A stretch of 64,000 bases of DNA from Clavibacter sp. VKM Ac-2872 (GCF_015351105.1 NZ_JADKRR010000002.1:62001-126000); one strand, 5' to 3'; positions 8,836 to 19,118 are shown, numbered from the stretch's first letter. The notes: generated by a model not told the origin, from the letters alone. Numbers and translations: made by a program.

Positions 8836-9804
8836 TCATCGGAACAGCAGGTTCCGCAGCTCCGTCTCCCCCGACGCGAGACGCTGCGGATCGATCGTCC
8901 GGCCGTGGACGTACTCGTCGACGAGGCGCGGATCCACGTAGCTGTTCTTCGCGATGGTCGGGGTGTTGCTGAGCACCTCCGCGGCGTCGCGGTACGCCTG
9001 CGCGAGCGCCCGCTGCCGCTTCCCCTTCGTGGGCTCCGGCCCGTGCTTCGCCAGGCTGATGGCGGCGGCCACCGTCCCGTGCAGGGTGCGGAAGTCCTTC
9101 GCGGTGAACTCGCCGCCCGTCCGCTCCCGCACGTAGTCGTTGATGTCGGCCGCACCGAGCGGGTGCCACTCGCCGTCGTCCTCGTAGGCCAGCAGCCGCG
9201 CGTTCGGACCGCGTTCCTGCAGGCCCCCGACGACCTGCACGAGGTCATGGTCGCGGATGTCGCTCGACCACTCCTGCCCGCTCTTCGCCGGGAACTCGAG
9301 GTGCACGGTGTCGTCGTGGACGGTCACGTGCGAGCACAGCAGCGTCGACAGCCCGTGGCTGCCGTTCGACTCGGTGTAGCGCTCGCTGCCGACGCGGAGG
9401 CTGCCCGTGTCGAGCATGCGGAAGCCGGCGGCCAGCGCGCGCTCGCGCGGGAAGCCTTCTTGCCTGAGGTGGATGGTGACCTGGCGGCGCGCGGCCGGGA
9501 GCGACTCGGCGAGCTGCAGCGAGCGGTCGAACTTGACCCGGTCCTTCTGCTCGCGCCAGGTCGGGTGGTAGATGTACTGCCGGCGGCCGGCGCTGTCCAT
9601 GCCCGTCGCCTGCACGTGCCCGTTCTCGTAGGGCGCGATCCAGACGTCGGTCCAGGCCGGCGGGATGCCGAGGTGCTCCATGCGGGCACGGAGCACCCGG
9701 TCGGTGACGCGGTTCCCGTCGGCGTCGAGGTAGGTCCAGCCCCTGCCGGAGCGCTTGCGCGTGTAGCCCTTGCCGGTGGCGTCGCTGCGCCGGAGTCTGA
9801 CCAT
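8836..9804 (-). CDS. DNA topoisomerase IB (poxvirus-like, tyrosine type)
   Basis: 322 residues. It relaxes supercoils by a 3'-phosphotyrosine intermediate without ATP. The N-terminal domain contains GKGYTRKRSGRGWTYLD and PPAWTDVWI; the catalytic domain contains EFPAKSGQ (Lys), KDFRTLHGT (Arg/His region) and NSYVDPRLVDEY with the likely active Tyr289. This matches bacterial type IB enzymes of the mimivirus/poxvirus class in length and motif order. A TAGGTT box lies exactly 6 nt before the ATG, so the mRNA is probably leaderless, and the gene is transcribed separately from tuf, which ends in a strong hairpin just upstream. Placing it between tuf and rpsJ interrupts an otherwise widely conserved gene order. 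Confidence 0.92.
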   Translation of the reverse strand: MVRLRRSDATGKGYTRKRSGRGWTYLDADGNRVTDRVLRARMEHLGIPPAWTDVWIAPYENGHVQATGMDSAGRRQYIYHPTWREQKDRVKFDRSLQLAESLPAARRQVTIHLRQEGFPRERALAAGFRMLDTGSLRVGSERYTESNGSHGLSTLLCSHVTVHDDTVHLEFPAKSGQEWSSDIRDHDLVQVVGGLQERGPNARLLAYEDDGEWHPLGAADINDYVRERTGGEFTAKDFRTLHGTVAAAISLAKHGPEPTKGKRQRALAQAYRDAAEVLSNTPTIAKNSYVDPRLVDEYVHGRTIDPQRLASGETELRNLLFR

Positions 9805-9810
9805 TGGTCG

Positions 9811-9816
9811 AACCTA
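9811..9816 (-). promoter_or_regulatory. -10 box of topoisomerase IB, leaderless start
   Basis: TAGGTT on the minus strand, followed by 6 nt and then the ATG at 9804. A purine start at or next to the A of ATG would give a leaderless mRNA. Inferred from spacing only. Confidence 0.55.
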
Positions 9817-9892
9817 CGCGCACCACCGCCATCGATTAGGGCGCGATGCGAATGCTCCCGGCCAGCCGTGACACCTCGCCGCCCCTTAACGG

Positions 9893-9929
9893 CCGACAGG
9901 GCCGGGCCATGACGGCCCGACCCTGTCGG
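9893..9929 (-). terminator. str operon terminator after tuf
   Basis: Inverted repeat CCGACAGGG / CCCTGTCGG (9 bp), one mismatch, then six more pairs closing a 5-nt loop. It begins 22 nt after the tuf stop. No poly-U follows. It should end str operon transcription before the topoisomerase gene. Confidence 0.8.
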
Positions 9930-9951
9930 AGGTGGTGCTGGTGGAGCTGTC

Positions 9952-11145
<1,194 letters not shown>

Positions 11146-11173
11146 TGTGGGTCCTCCTCAGGACTCGGTTGCG

Positions 11174-11199
11174 GGGCGTCCGGGTGTTCCCGGACGCCC
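11174..11199 (-). other. Perfect hairpin in the fusA-tuf gap
   Basis: GGGCGTCCGGG / CCCGGACGCCC, 11 bp with a TGTT loop, lying 28 nt upstream of the tuf ATG. It could be a partial terminator, an RNA-processing or stabilising site, or part of a tuf leader. Its position inside an operon, not at its end, is the notable point. Confidence 0.7.
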
Positions 11200-11220
11200 T
11201 GCGTGTTGGAGATCTTGCTT

Positions 11221-11250
11221 ATGGTACTGAAACGGCGGATGCCGCTCGAA
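11221..11250 (-). promoter_or_regulatory. Possible internal tuf promoter
   Basis: Minus strand TTCGAG (11250-11245), 18-nt spacer, TACCAT (11226-11221). The match is weak and overlaps the region just after the fusA stop. A separate tuf promoter within the str operon is known in other bacteria, which is the reason to record it. Confidence 0.3.
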
Positions 11251-11258
11251 CTGGAGGG

Positions 11259-13373
11259 CTACTCGCCCTTGTTCTTCTGGACGATCTCGTCGGCGACAGC
11301 CTTCGGGACCTCGGCGTAGCTGCCGAAGCTCATCGAGTACACCGCACGGCCCGAGGTCTTGCTCCTCAGGTCGCCGACGTACCCGAACATCTCCGACAGG
11401 GGGACGTTCGCGGTGATGACCTTCACACCGCTCGCGTCCTCCATGGCCTGGATCTGGCCGCGACGGGAGTTCAGGTCGCCGATGACGTCGCCCATGTACT
11501 CCTCGGGCGTACGGACCTCGACGGCCATGAGCGGCTCGAGCAGCACGGGCTTCGCCTTGCGCGCGGCCTCCTTGAAGGCCATCGAGCCGGCGATCTTGAA
11601 CGCCATCTCCGAGGAGTCGACGTCGTGCGCGGCGCCGTCGAGCAGCGTCGCCTTCACGCCGACCATCGGGTAGCCGGCGAGGATGCCGACCTGGAGCGCG
11701 TCCTGGATGCCCGCGTCCACCGAGGGGATGTACTCCCGGGGGACGCGACCGCCGGTGACCTTGTTGTCGAACTCGTAGGTCTTCTCCGCGGTCACCTCCA
11801 TGGGCTCGATCTTGATCTGGATCTTGGCGAACTGCCCGGATCCACCCGTCTGCTTCTTGTGCGTGAAGTCGTGCTTGTCGACCGTGCCGCGGATGGTCTC
11901 GCGGTACGCGACCTGCGGCTTGCCGACGTTGGCCTCGACGTTGAACTCGCGCTTCATGCGGTCGACCAGGATGTCGAGGTGGAGCTCGCCCATGCCCTTG
12001 ATGACCGTCTGACCGGTCTCCTGGTTCTGCTCCGTCCGGAAGGTCGGGTCCTCCTCGGCGAGCTTCTGGATGGCGACACCCAGCTTCTCCTGGTCGGCCT
12101 TCGTCTTCGGCTCGATCGCGACCTCGATGACCGGCTCGGGGAACGTCATCGACTCGAGGACGATCTGGTCCTGCGGGTCGCACAGCGTGTCGCCCGTGGT
12201 CGTGTCCTTGAGCCCGATGACCGCGTAGATGTGACCCGCGGTGACCGAGTCGACGGGGTTCTCCTTGTTGGAGTGCATCTGGAAGATCTTCCCGATGCGC
12301 TCCTTCTTGCCCTTGGTCGAGTTGATGACCTGCGAGCCGCTCGCGATGGTGCCCGAGTAGACCCGGACGTACGTGAGACGACCGAAGAACGGGTGCACCG
12401 CGACCTTGAACGCGAGCGCCGAGAAGGGCTCGGTCGAGTCGGGCTTGCGGATGATGATCTTCTCCTCGTCGCGCACGTCGTGGCCCTCCATGGGGGGCAC
12501 GTCGAGCGGGCTGGGGAGGTAGTCGATCACCGCGTCGAGCATCGGCTGGACGCCGCGGTTCTTGAACGCGGAGCCGCAGAGCACGGGGTAGATCTCGCTG
12601 TTGACGGTGAGCTTGCGGATGGCGGCCTTGATCTCCGCCACCGTCAGCTCCTCGCCGCCGAAGTACTTCTCGAGCAGCGCGTCGTCGGTCTCGGCGACGG
12701 TCTCGAGCAGCTTGGCCCGGTACTCGTCCGCCTTGTCCTGCAGATCCGCGGGGATCTCCTCGATGTCGTACTTCGCACCGAGCTCGACGTCTCCCTTGGA
12801 GTCACCGCGCCAGGTGAGCGCGCGCATCTCGACGAGGTCGATGACACCCTCGAAGCCGCCCTCGGAGCCGATGGGCAGCTGGATGACCAGCGGCTTCGCG
12901 CCGAGGCGGTTGATGATCGTGTCGACCGTGAAGTAGAAGTCGGCGCCGAGCTTGTCCATCTTGTTGACGAAGCAGATGCGCGGCACGTCGTACTTGTCGG
13001 CCTGGCGCCACACCGTCTCGGACTGGGGCTCGACGCCCTCCTTGCCGTCGAACACGGCGACCGCGCCGTCGAGGACGCGGAGCGAACGCTCCACCTCGAC
13101 GGTGAAGTCGACGTGCCCGGGGGTGTCGATGATGTTGATCTGGTTCTTGTTCCAGAAGCACGTCGTCGCGGCGGACGTGATGGTGATGCCGCGCTCCTGC
13201 TCCTGGGCCATCCAGTCCATGGTGGCGGCGCCGTCGTGGACCTCGCCGATCTTGTGAGTGATGCCCGTGTAGTACAGGATGCGCTCGGTGGTGGTGGTCT
13301 TGCCGGCATCGATGTGAGCCATGATGCCGATGTTGCGGACCTTGTTCAGGTCGGTGAGCACGTCCTGTGCCAC
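11259..13373 (-). CDS. fusA: Elongation factor G
   Basis: 704 residues. This is the ribosomal translocase GTPase. N-terminal [27 protein letters not shown] gives the P-loop at about residues 19-26; the G3 motif DTPGHVDF and G4 NKMD are present, as is the domain IV region around VAYRETIRG. The length is normal. It lies 47 nt downstream of rpsG and 113 nt upstream of tuf in the str operon. Confidence 0.98.
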   Translation of the reverse strand: MAQDVLTDLNKVRNIGIMAHIDAGKTTTTERILYYTGITHKIGEVHDGAATMDWMAQEQERGITITSAATTCFWNKNQINIIDTPGHVDFTVEVERSLRVLDGAVAVFDGKEGVEPQSETVWRQADKYDVPRICFVNKMDKLGADFYFTVDTIINRLGAKPLVIQLPIGSEGGFEGVIDLVEMRALTWRGDSKGDVELGAKYDIEEIPADLQDKADEYRAKLLETVAETDDALLEKYFGGEELTVAEIKAAIRKLTVNSEIYPVLCGSAFKNRGVQPMLDAVIDYLPSPLDVPPMEGHDVRDEEKIIIRKPDSTEPFSALAFKVAVHPFFGRLTYVRVYSGTIASGSQVINSTKGKKERIGKIFQMHSNKENPVDSVTAGHIYAVIGLKDTTTGDTLCDPQDQIVLESMTFPEPVIEVAIEPKTKADQEKLGVAIQKLAEEDPTFRTEQNQETGQTVIKGMGELHLDILVDRMKREFNVEANVGKPQVAYRETIRGTVDKHDFTHKKQTGGSGQFAKIQIKIEPMEVTAEKTYEFDNKVTGGRVPREYIPSVDAGIQDALQVGILAGYPMVGVKATLLDGAAHDVDSSEMAFKIAGSMAFKEAARKAKPVLLEPLMAVEVRTPEEYMGDVIGDLNSRRGQIQAMEDASGVKVITANVPLSEMFGYVGDLRSKTSGRAVYSMSFGSYAEVPKAVADEIVQKNKGE

Positions 13374-13420
13374 AGGTTCCTCCGAAAGGGGTTGGTGGTG
13401 CTGTCGAACGAGGTGGTCGA

Positions 13421-13891
13421 CTACCAGCGGTAGTGCGCGAAGGCCTTGTTCGACTCGGCCATCTTGTGGGTGTCCTCGCGGCGCTTGACCGCGGCACCGA
13501 GGCCGTTGGATGCGTCGAGGATCTCGTTGGTGAGACGCTCGGTCATGGTCTTCTCGCGACGCGACTTGGCGTACGTCGTGAGCCAGCGGAGCGCGAGCGT
13601 GTTCGCGCGGTGCGGCTTGACCTCGATGGGCACCTGGTAGGTGGAGCCACCCACGCGGCGCGAGCGGACCTCGAGGGCCGGGCGGACGTTGTCGAGCGCC
13701 TTCTTCAGCGTGACGACGGCGTCCTGGCCGTTCTTCGCGGCGACGCCGGCGAGGGCGTCGTAGACGATCTTCTCGGCGAGGCCCTTCTTGCCGTCGAGCA
13801 GGATCTTGTTGACGAGCTGGCTGACGATCGGCGCACCGTAGACGGGATCTGCGACGACAGGGCGCTTGGGGGCGGGACCCTTGCGAGGCAT
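13421..13891 (-). CDS. rpsG: 30S ribosomal protein S7
   Basis: 156 residues, [19 protein letters not shown] at the start, with [19 protein letters not shown] and [18 protein letters not shown], diagnostic of S7. S7 nucleates assembly of the 30S head and in E. coli regulates the str operon by binding the S12-S7 intercistronic RNA; here the S12-S7 genes overlap by 1 nt, so that mechanism cannot operate in the same way. Confidence 0.98.
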   Translation of the reverse strand: MPRKGPAPKRPVVADPVYGAPIVSQLVNKILLDGKKGLAEKIVYDALAGVAAKNGQDAVVTLKKALDNVRPALEVRSRRVGGSTYQVPIEVKPHRANTLALRWLTTYAKSRREKTMTERLTNEILDASNGLGAAVKRREDTHKMAESNKAFAHYRW

Positions 13892-14265
13892 TACTTCTTC
13901 TCCATCTTCGCGCCGTACCGGCTGCGAGCCTGCTTGCGGTTCTTCACGGCCTGGGTGTCGAGCGCGCCGCGGACGATCTTGTAGCGGACGCCGGGGAGGT
14001 CCTTCACGCGACCGCCGCGGACGAGCACCATGGAGTGCTCCTGGAGGTTGTGGCCCTCACCGGGGATGTAGGCGGTCACCTCCTGGCCGTTGCTGAGCTT
14101 GACGCGGGCGACCTTGCGCAGAGCCGAATTCGGCTTCTTGGGCGTGGTCGTGTAGACGCGGGTGCAGACGCCGCGCTGCTGGGGGTTCGCCTTCAGGGCG
14201 GGCGCCTTGGTCTTGACGACCTTGGGCGTGCGGCCCTTGCGGACCAGCTGCTGGATGGTGGGCAC
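13891..14265 (-). CDS. rpsL: 30S ribosomal protein S12
   Basis: 124 residues from a GTG start at 14265 with GAGGAG about 7 nt upstream. S12 controls decoding accuracy. [13 protein letters not shown] and [11 protein letters not shown] keep lysines at the two positions (E. coli 42 and 87) whose changes give streptomycin resistance, so the allele looks streptomycin-sensitive. First gene of the str operon. Confidence 0.98.
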   Translation of the reverse strand: MPTIQQLVRKGRTPKVVKTKAPALKANPQQRGVCTRVYTTTPKKPNSALRKVARVKLSNGQEVTAYIPGEGHNLQEHSMVLVRGGRVKDLPGVRYKIVRGALDTQAVKNRKQARSRYGAKMEKK

Positions 14266-14504
14266 TACGGGACTCCTCGATGCTGCACGGTGACAGCGGG
14301 TTGATGGTCAGCATTCGACCCCGGCGAGCGGGATCGAGTTCAACTGGACCCGCGCGTCCGCCGACCACGGGAGTGGGAGGCGCCGGCGGGTATGCCGTGG
14401 GGGCCGGCCGAATGGACGAACCCTGGTCGATGCGCTCCTGGGCCGCTCGGATGCACCGACTTCACGGCACGACACGAGCGCACGCCTGAGCGCACACCTC
14501 GGCA

Positions 14505-14533
14505 ACGATACAGTTCCGCGACTCGCCGGTCAA
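14505..14533 (-). promoter_or_regulatory. str operon promoter (rpsL)
   Basis: Minus strand TTGACC (14533-14528), 17-nt spacer, TATCGT (14510-14505): close to the housekeeping consensus and the best promoter match in the window. The transcript would begin near 14498, leaving a leader of about 230 nt before rpsL. The -35 box overlaps the end of the upstream membrane-protein gene. Confidence 0.7.
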
Positions 14534-14955
14534 ACGGTGGACGAGGGGCCGCGAGCCGACAGCGCGACGGCGCCGAGACCGAGCAGCGCCGAGATGCCGA
14601 GCACGGCGACGCCGAACGGATCCACCAGGTGCCGGAGCGCGAACGCGAGGCTCGCGAACACGTCCGCGCCGCCCAGGAGGTAGAGCACCGCGCCCAGGAT
14701 CCCGTACGCGAGCCAGGCGCCCGTGCCCCAGCCGAGCACCGGCAGGACGGGGATCCGCCGCTCCCGGTCGGCCTCGCGCGTGGTGCGGATCAGGCCGACG
14801 GCGAACACCAGGGTGGCGCTCACGACCATCACGGGTCCGAGGAGGACGCCCGCGTCGCGCTCGGGGATCACGTCGTCACCGCCGAGCAGCGTGACGAAGC
14901 CGAAGACGCACACGACGAGCGCGACGTGCATGACGGCGGCCAGGAGGGGGATCAC
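14530..14955 (-). CDS. Small four-helix membrane protein, function unknown
   Basis: 141 residues from the GTG at 14955. Four hydrophobic segments are visible: about 1-20, 35-52 (GVLLGPVMVVSATLVFAVG), 72-95 and 105-130. Between helices 2 and 3 is a basic loop (RTTREADRERR). It starts 19 nt after the stop of the larger membrane protein upstream, so the two are probably co-transcribed. The Shine-Dalgarno for the GTG is too close (GGGGGA adjacent), and the ATG eight codons in has none, so the start is uncertain. No family recognised. Confidence 0.7.
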   Translation of the reverse strand: MIPLLAAVMHVALVVCVFGFVTLLGGDDVIPERDAGVLLGPVMVVSATLVFAVGLIRTTREADRERRIPVLPVLGWGTGAWLAYGILGAVLYLLGGADVFASLAFALRHLVDPFGVAVLGISALLGLGAVALSARGPSSTV

Positions 14956-14974
14956 TCCCCCAGCCTGACACGCG

Positions 14975-15976
14975 TCAGCGGTGGTCCGGCTGCTCGGCCA
15001 GCTTGCGGTCGTACTCGGCGCGGGCCTCGACGTTCTTCGCCTTGATGCGGCGGCCGCGGGCGCTGATGCCGGCGCCGAGCCACGTGACGAGCTCACGGGC
15101 GAGGAAGCCCGCGAGGATCCCGTCGGGGAACGTCACGGTGCGCTGGAGAAGGAGCGCCTGCTCGGAGGGCGCCAGGTCCATCACGCCGCCCTGGAGGAGG
15201 CGCGTGCCGACGTAGGCGGCGTAGACGAGGATCGCGACGGGCAGGCCGCCGAGCACGAACGCCCACCACTTGCCGCGGTTGACCAGGAGCGCGAGCAGCA
15301 CGAAGAACACCAGGAACGCGATGGTCGGCACGTAGAAGACCGGCGACGCGATGTACCGGCCGAAGACCTCGCCGAACGCGTCGGGGTTGCGCACCGAGGC
15401 GAGCAGGGCCGTGCCCAGCGAGTAGAGCAGCGCGAAGAGGATGGCGGCCACGACCGCGATGAGCACGCCGAAGCCGCGGTTGCCGCGCTTCTCCGGCGGC
15501 ACGGGCGCCTGCACGTAGATGGGCTGGGACTGCGACTGGCGGGCGGCCTCCTCGTCGCGGGCACGGCGGTCGCGCTCGTCGCGCTCCCGGGCGTCGGCCT
15601 CGCGGGCCTCGCGCTCTCGGCGCTCCCTGTCCTCGACGTCGCGCTGGCGGGCCTCCGCCTCACGCGCCTCGATCTCGCGCGCCTCGGCCTCGCGGGCCGC
15701 TGCCTCACGCGCCTCGCGCTCGCGGTCGTCGCGCTCCCGGGCCTCGGCGACGCGGGCCTCGGACTCGCGCCTCTCGCGCTCGCGCGCCTCGTGGTCCTCG
15801 TCGACGGGGGCGGCGAACGCCGTCTGGTCGAAGGTCGATGTGTCGGCGTCCGCGTCGCGGTCGGCGGGGCCGTCGTCGAAGGCCGCGGCCGTCGCGCGCT
15901 CGTCCGGGGTGCGGGGATCCAGCGGCTGGTCGGCCTCGTCGGGCTGTCGGTGCGGGGCGGGCCTGTCGTCGGTCAT
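14975..15976 (-). CDS. Membrane protein with long charged coiled-coil N-terminus
   Basis: 333 residues. Residues 1-60 are acidic and disordered-looking. Residues about 60-150 are an Arg/Glu/Ala-rich repeat of REAREAEA type, nearly free of other residues, expected to form a long single alpha-helix or coiled coil. A Pro-rich linker follows (PIYVQAPVPPEKRG). Residues about 165-310 hold four hydrophobic segments. The DNA of the repeat (15545-15800) is itself internally repetitive. It may be a cytoplasmic stalk tethered to the membrane; no known family is recognised. Likely co-transcribed with the small membrane protein downstream. Confidence 0.75.
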   Translation of the reverse strand: MTDDRPAPHRQPDEADQPLDPRTPDERATAAAFDDGPADRDADADTSTFDQTAFAAPVDEDHEARERERRESEARVAEARERDDREREAREAAAREAEAREIEAREAEARQRDVEDRERREREAREADARERDERDRRARDEEAARQSQSQPIYVQAPVPPEKRGNRGFGVLIAVVAAILFALLYSLGTALLASVRNPDAFGEVFGRYIASPVFYVPTIAFLVFFVLLALLVNRGKWWAFVLGGLPVAILVYAAYVGTRLLQGGVMDLAPSEQALLLQRTVTFPDGILAGFLARELVTWLGAGISARGRRIKAKNVEARAEYDRKLAEQPDHR

Positions 15977-16049
15977 GGCACGAACCTACCTCGGTGGCGT
16001 CCCGCTGCCCGGGCGGCGTGCCGGGGAGCGCCCAGATGGCCGCGAGCGG

Positions 16050-16895
16050 CTAGAACGGCTCGAGGAGCCGCTGGAGGAACCGGCGCGTGCGCTCCTCCTT
16101 CGGATGCTGCAGCACCTCCGACGGGTGGCCGCGCTCGACGACGACGCCGCCGTCCATGAAGACGACCTCGTCGGCCACCTGCCGCGCGAACGCGAGCTCG
16201 TGCGTGACGATGACCATGGTCCAGGCCTCGTCGGCGAGCTCCTTGATGACGCTGAGCACCTCGCCGACGAGCTCCGGGTCGAGCGCCGAGGTGGGCTCGT
16301 CGAAGAGCAGGATCTGCGGCCGGAGCGCCAGCGCGCGCACGATGCCCACGCGCTGCTGCTGTCCACCGGACAGCTGGAACGGGTGCTGGTCGCGCTTGTC
16401 GGCGAGGCCCACCCGGGCGAGCAGGTCCTCAGCCTCCCGGGTCGCCTCGGCGACGGGGCGGCGCTGGACCTGCACCGGTCCCTCGATGACGTTCTCCAGC
16501 ACCGTCTTGTGCGGGAAGAGGTTGTACTGCTGGAAGACCATCGCCGAGCGGTCCCGCAGGGCGAGGAGCTCCCGGTTCCGGGGCTTCGCGGCGAAGTCCA
16601 CGCGGAGCGGGCCGGTCGTGCGGGAGCGCGAGTCGGCGTCGGCCGCGGCGACCTCGACGACGCCCTCCTCGGGCACCTCCAGCCCGTTGAGCGACCGGAG
16701 CACGGTCGTCTTGCCGGATCCGCTCGGGCCGATGAGCGCGGTCACGCCACCGCGTCGGACCTCGAGGTCGATGGACCGGAGCACCTCGTTGTCGCCGAAC
16801 GACTTGCGGAGTCCGCGGACGGTGAGGACGGGCTCTCCGGGCTCGCGGCGCGGGGCGGGGACGGGCGCGGGATCGACGGGATCAGTGGGCGACAT
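16050..16895 (-). CDS. Amino-acid ABC transporter ATPase (family 3, polar amino acid/cystine type)
   Basis: 281 residues. Walker A GPSGSGKTT at about 56-64, Q-loop VFQQYNLFPH, signature LSGGQQQRV, Walker B ILLFDEPTSALD and the switch His in VIVTHE. A 20-residue Pro-rich N-terminal extension precedes the domain, and an insertion of about 40 residues lies between Walker A and the Q-loop. It couples ATP hydrolysis to import through the permease encoded just upstream, with a 14-nt overlap of the two genes. Cystine or another polar amino acid is the likely substrate, but this cannot be settled from sequence alone. Confidence 0.93.
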   Translation of the reverse strand: MSPTDPVDPAPVPAPRREPGEPVLTVRGLRKSFGDNEVLRSIDLEVRRGGVTALIGPSGSGKTTVLRSLNGLEVPEEGVVEVAAADADSRSRTTGPLRVDFAAKPRNRELLALRDRSAMVFQQYNLFPHKTVLENVIEGPVQVQRRPVAEATREAEDLLARVGLADKRDQHPFQLSGGQQQRVGIVRALALRPQILLFDEPTSALDPELVGEVLSVIKELADEAWTMVIVTHELAFARQVADEVVFMDGGVVVERGHPSEVLQHPKEERTRRFLQRLLEPF

Positions 16896-17547
16896 ACCGG
16901 TCGAGCCTCCTCTCGAGGCGGGTCTGCGCGAACGAGAGCACGAGGCAGACGAGCCAGTAGATCAGGGCCGCCTCGAGGTACAGCAGCATGTACTCGAAGG
17001 TGGACGACGCGATGAGCTGCGCCTGCTTGAAGAGCTCGGTCACGAGGATCACCGAGGCGAGGGACGTGTCCTTCACCAGGCTGATGAACGTGTTCGACAG
17101 CGGCGGCACGGACACGCGCGCCGCCTGCGGCACGATGATGCGCCGGAGCGTCAGGGCGCGCGACATGCCGATCGTGTGGCCGGCCTCCCACTGCCCGCGC
17201 GGGACGGAGAGGATCGACGCGCGGATGATCTCCGCCGCGTACCCCCCGACGTTCACCGACAGGGCGATGACCGCGCTCGGCCACGGCGGCAGCACGACGC
17301 CGATCGACGGCAGGCCGTAGAAGATCACGAAGAGCTGCACCAGGAGCGGCGTGCCGCGCACCAGGGAGATGTAGAAGCGCGCGATGCCGGACACGAGCCG
17401 GTTGCCGTAGAGGCGCATGAGCGCGAGGCCCAGCGCGATCGCGAGGCCCAACGCGAACGTGACGAGGGCGAGCGGGATGGTGCCGCGGATGGTCTCGAGC
17501 GCGAGCGGCCCGAACGACGACCAGAACAGGTCCCACTCCCTCGACAT
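16882..17547 (-). CDS. Amino-acid ABC transporter permease
   Basis: 221 residues with about five transmembrane helices. The first conserved block, RGTPLLVQLFVIFYGLP, is characteristic of His/Glu/Gln/Arg/cystine-type permeases. The ATPase-coupling EAA loop reads PRGQWEAGHTIGMSRALTLRRIIVPQA. ATG at 17547 has a GAGGGGA Shine-Dalgarno. Gene order binding protein-permease-ATPase on one strand indicates a single importer operon. Confidence 0.94.
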   Translation of the reverse strand: MSREWDLFWSSFGPLALETIRGTIPLALVTFALGLAIALGLALMRLYGNRLVSGIARFYISLVRGTPLLVQLFVIFYGLPSIGVVLPPWPSAVIALSVNVGGYAAEIIRASILSVPRGQWEAGHTIGMSRALTLRRIIVPQAARVSVPPLSNTFISLVKDTSLASVILVTELFKQAQLIASSTFEYMLLYLEAALIYWLVCLVLSFAQTRLERRLDRYVAH

Positions 17548-17591
17548 GCGATCCCCTCGTCCTGCACTCGTCCGTCAGCGTACGCGGCGGG

Positions 17592-18440
17592 CTACTGCGA
17601 GACGTCCGCTCCGAAGTACTTCTCGGAGATCGACGCCAGCGTGCCGTCGGCGCGGAGGTCGGCGAGTGCCGTGTCGACCGCGGTCACGAGGTCGTCGCTG
17701 CCCTTGCGGAAGACGAGCGCGCTGAGCGACGGGTCGTCGGTCTCGGCGGCCACCTGCAGGTCCGAGTCGCGCTGCTGCTTCTGGTAGTCGAGGAGGGTGA
17801 GGCGGTCGTTGATCGTCGCGTCGACGCGGCCCTGCTGGAGGAGCGTCACCGCCTGGGCGAAGCCCTCCACGGCCTCGACCTTGGCGCCGCTCTGCGTGGC
17901 GAGGTCGTTCCAGTTGCTGGTGAGCGACTGCGCGGTGGTCTTGCCGGCGAGGTCGGCGAAGGAGCTGATGCCCGAGTCGGAGCCCTTGACGATGATGACG
18001 CCGGGCGACACCGTGTACGGCTCGGAGAAGTCGTAGACCGTCGTGCGCTCGTCCGTGATGGAGATCTGGTTGGCGATGACGTCCCAGCGCCCCGCCTCGA
18101 GGCCCGCGAAGATGCCGTCGAACTGGGTCTCCTCGAAGACCGGCTTCACGCCGAGCTTGCCGGCGACCGCGGTCGCGACCTCGACGTCGTAGCCCGTGAG
18201 GGCGCCGGAGCCGGACCCCTCGTGGAAGGAGAACGGCGAGTACGTGCCCTCGGTGCCGATGACGAGCTCGCCCTTGGCCTGCACGTCGGAGAGGCTCGTG
18301 GCGGCGGCCGGGGTGCCGGAGGCGCCGGGCGCGGACCCGCTGCCCGCGTCGCCCGAGGCGCAGCCCGCGAGGCCGAGGGCGGCCACGGCCAGGAGGCCGG
18401 TGAGGGCGAGGGACGGGCGGATGCGGGAGCGGAGCGTCAT
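17592..18440 (-). CDS. Amino-acid ABC transporter substrate-binding lipoprotein
   Basis: 282 residues. Signal peptide with lipobox LGLAGC (Cys27). The mature protein has the family-3 solute-binding fold: GELVIGTEGTYSPFSFHE, LTGYDVEVATAVAGKLGV, FDGIFAGLEAGRWDVIANQ and a C-terminal DGTLASISEKYFG. The ATG at 18440 has AAGGA 5 nt upstream; a GTG six codons earlier (18458) is an alternative that overlaps the stop of a short upstream ORF. The sequence resembles cystine and polar amino-acid binders most, which is an inference. Confidence 0.93.
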   Translation of the reverse strand: MTLRSRIRPSLALTGLLAVAALGLAGCASGDAGSGSAPGASGTPAAATSLSDVQAKGELVIGTEGTYSPFSFHEGSGSGALTGYDVEVATAVAGKLGVKPVFEETQFDGIFAGLEAGRWDVIANQISITDERTTVYDFSEPYTVSPGVIIVKGSDSGISSFADLAGKTTAQSLTSNWNDLATQSGAKVEAVEGFAQAVTLLQQGRVDATINDRLTLLDYQKQQRDSDLQVAAETDDPSLSALVFRKGSDDLVTAVDTALADLRADGTLASISEKYFGADVSQ

Positions 18441-18454
18441 GGGGGTCCTTGCGG

Positions 18455-18553
18455 TCACGGCGGATCTCCGGGAGCGGGATCGCCTCGTGCGGGTGCTGTG
18501 CGCGGTGCTGCGGCGCGAGATGCCCGGAACCCGTCCGGTACGCCGACCGCCAT
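18455..18553 (-). CDS. Possible 32-codon upstream ORF before the ABC importer
   Basis: ATG at 18553 opens a frame MAVGVPDGFRASRAAAPR... that ends in TGA overlapping the alternative GTG start of the binding-protein gene (GTGA). It contains no run of Cys, Met or another amino acid that would suggest attenuation. It could be a chance frame in GC-rich DNA; recorded because of the exact overlap. Confidence 0.25.
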   Translation of the reverse strand: MAVGVPDGFRASRAAAPRTAPARGDPAPGDPP

Positions 18554-18632
18554 GGTCTCAACGCCCTCGTCGTGTCGGTATTCCCATGTCGCCGGATGAC
18601 GACGCCGCGTCATCGGCACGCCCCGGCGGCGA

Positions 18633-19118
18633 CTAGAAGAGCGGCTCGGGATCCGTGCCGTCGCGGTCGTCGGGGATCGGCCCGATCTCGCCCTCGAGCT
18701 CCAGCAGGCGCAGGTTCACGACACGGTCGAGGGCCCGGCGGATGACGGGCGCGAGCGGCGCGAGCTCGCGTGCCATCGCCTGGTCCACCGCCTGCTGGAT
18801 CTCCTCGTCGCGCTCCCCGTAGTCGACGAAGGCGGGCATGCCGAACGGGTGGTCGCGGTAGACCGGCCCGCGGGTCTCGCGGTAGAGCCGCTCGCGCGCG
18901 TCGCGGGCCGCCTCGGCGCGCGCGACCTCGAGGGCGGCGACGAGCGGGTGGATCGCCGTGTGGGGCGCGTCCCGCGGGATCGCCTCCTGGCCGGTGAAGA
19001 CCGAGGCGTCGCACGCGGGGCAGGATCCGGATCCGCCGCCCGGCGCGGTCGAGGTCTCTGTCGCGTGGCGGAGGGCGTGCGCCCGCCACGCCAGGACCAC
19101 GTCCTCCAGCATCCGCAC
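18633..19118 (-). CDS. Hypothetical protein with a single CxxC
   Basis: 161 residues, from a GTG at 19118 (GGAGG 4 nt upstream) or the ATG two codons later. Residues 31-36 contain SCPACD, one CxxC pair; the rest is acidic and helical (ALEVARAEAARDARERLYRETRG), with no signal peptide or membrane segment. The paired cysteines could bind a metal with a partner or be redox-active. It stands alone between the ABC importer and rpoC, on the same strand. No family recognised. Confidence 0.7.
   Translation of the reverse strand: MRMLEDVVLAWRAHALRHATETSTAPGGGSGSCPACDASVFTGQEAIPRDAPHTAIHPLVAALEVARAEAARDARERLYRETRGPVYRDHPFGMPAFVDYGERDEEIQQAVDQAMARELAPLAPVIRRALDRVVNLRLLELEGEIGPIPDDRDGTDPEPLF

Noticed and set aside
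18441-18632. Riboswitch (SAM or cobalamin type) before the ABC importer
   Set aside because: No conserved core sequences of these classes could be matched; only a short ORF with a GTGA overlap is recorded.
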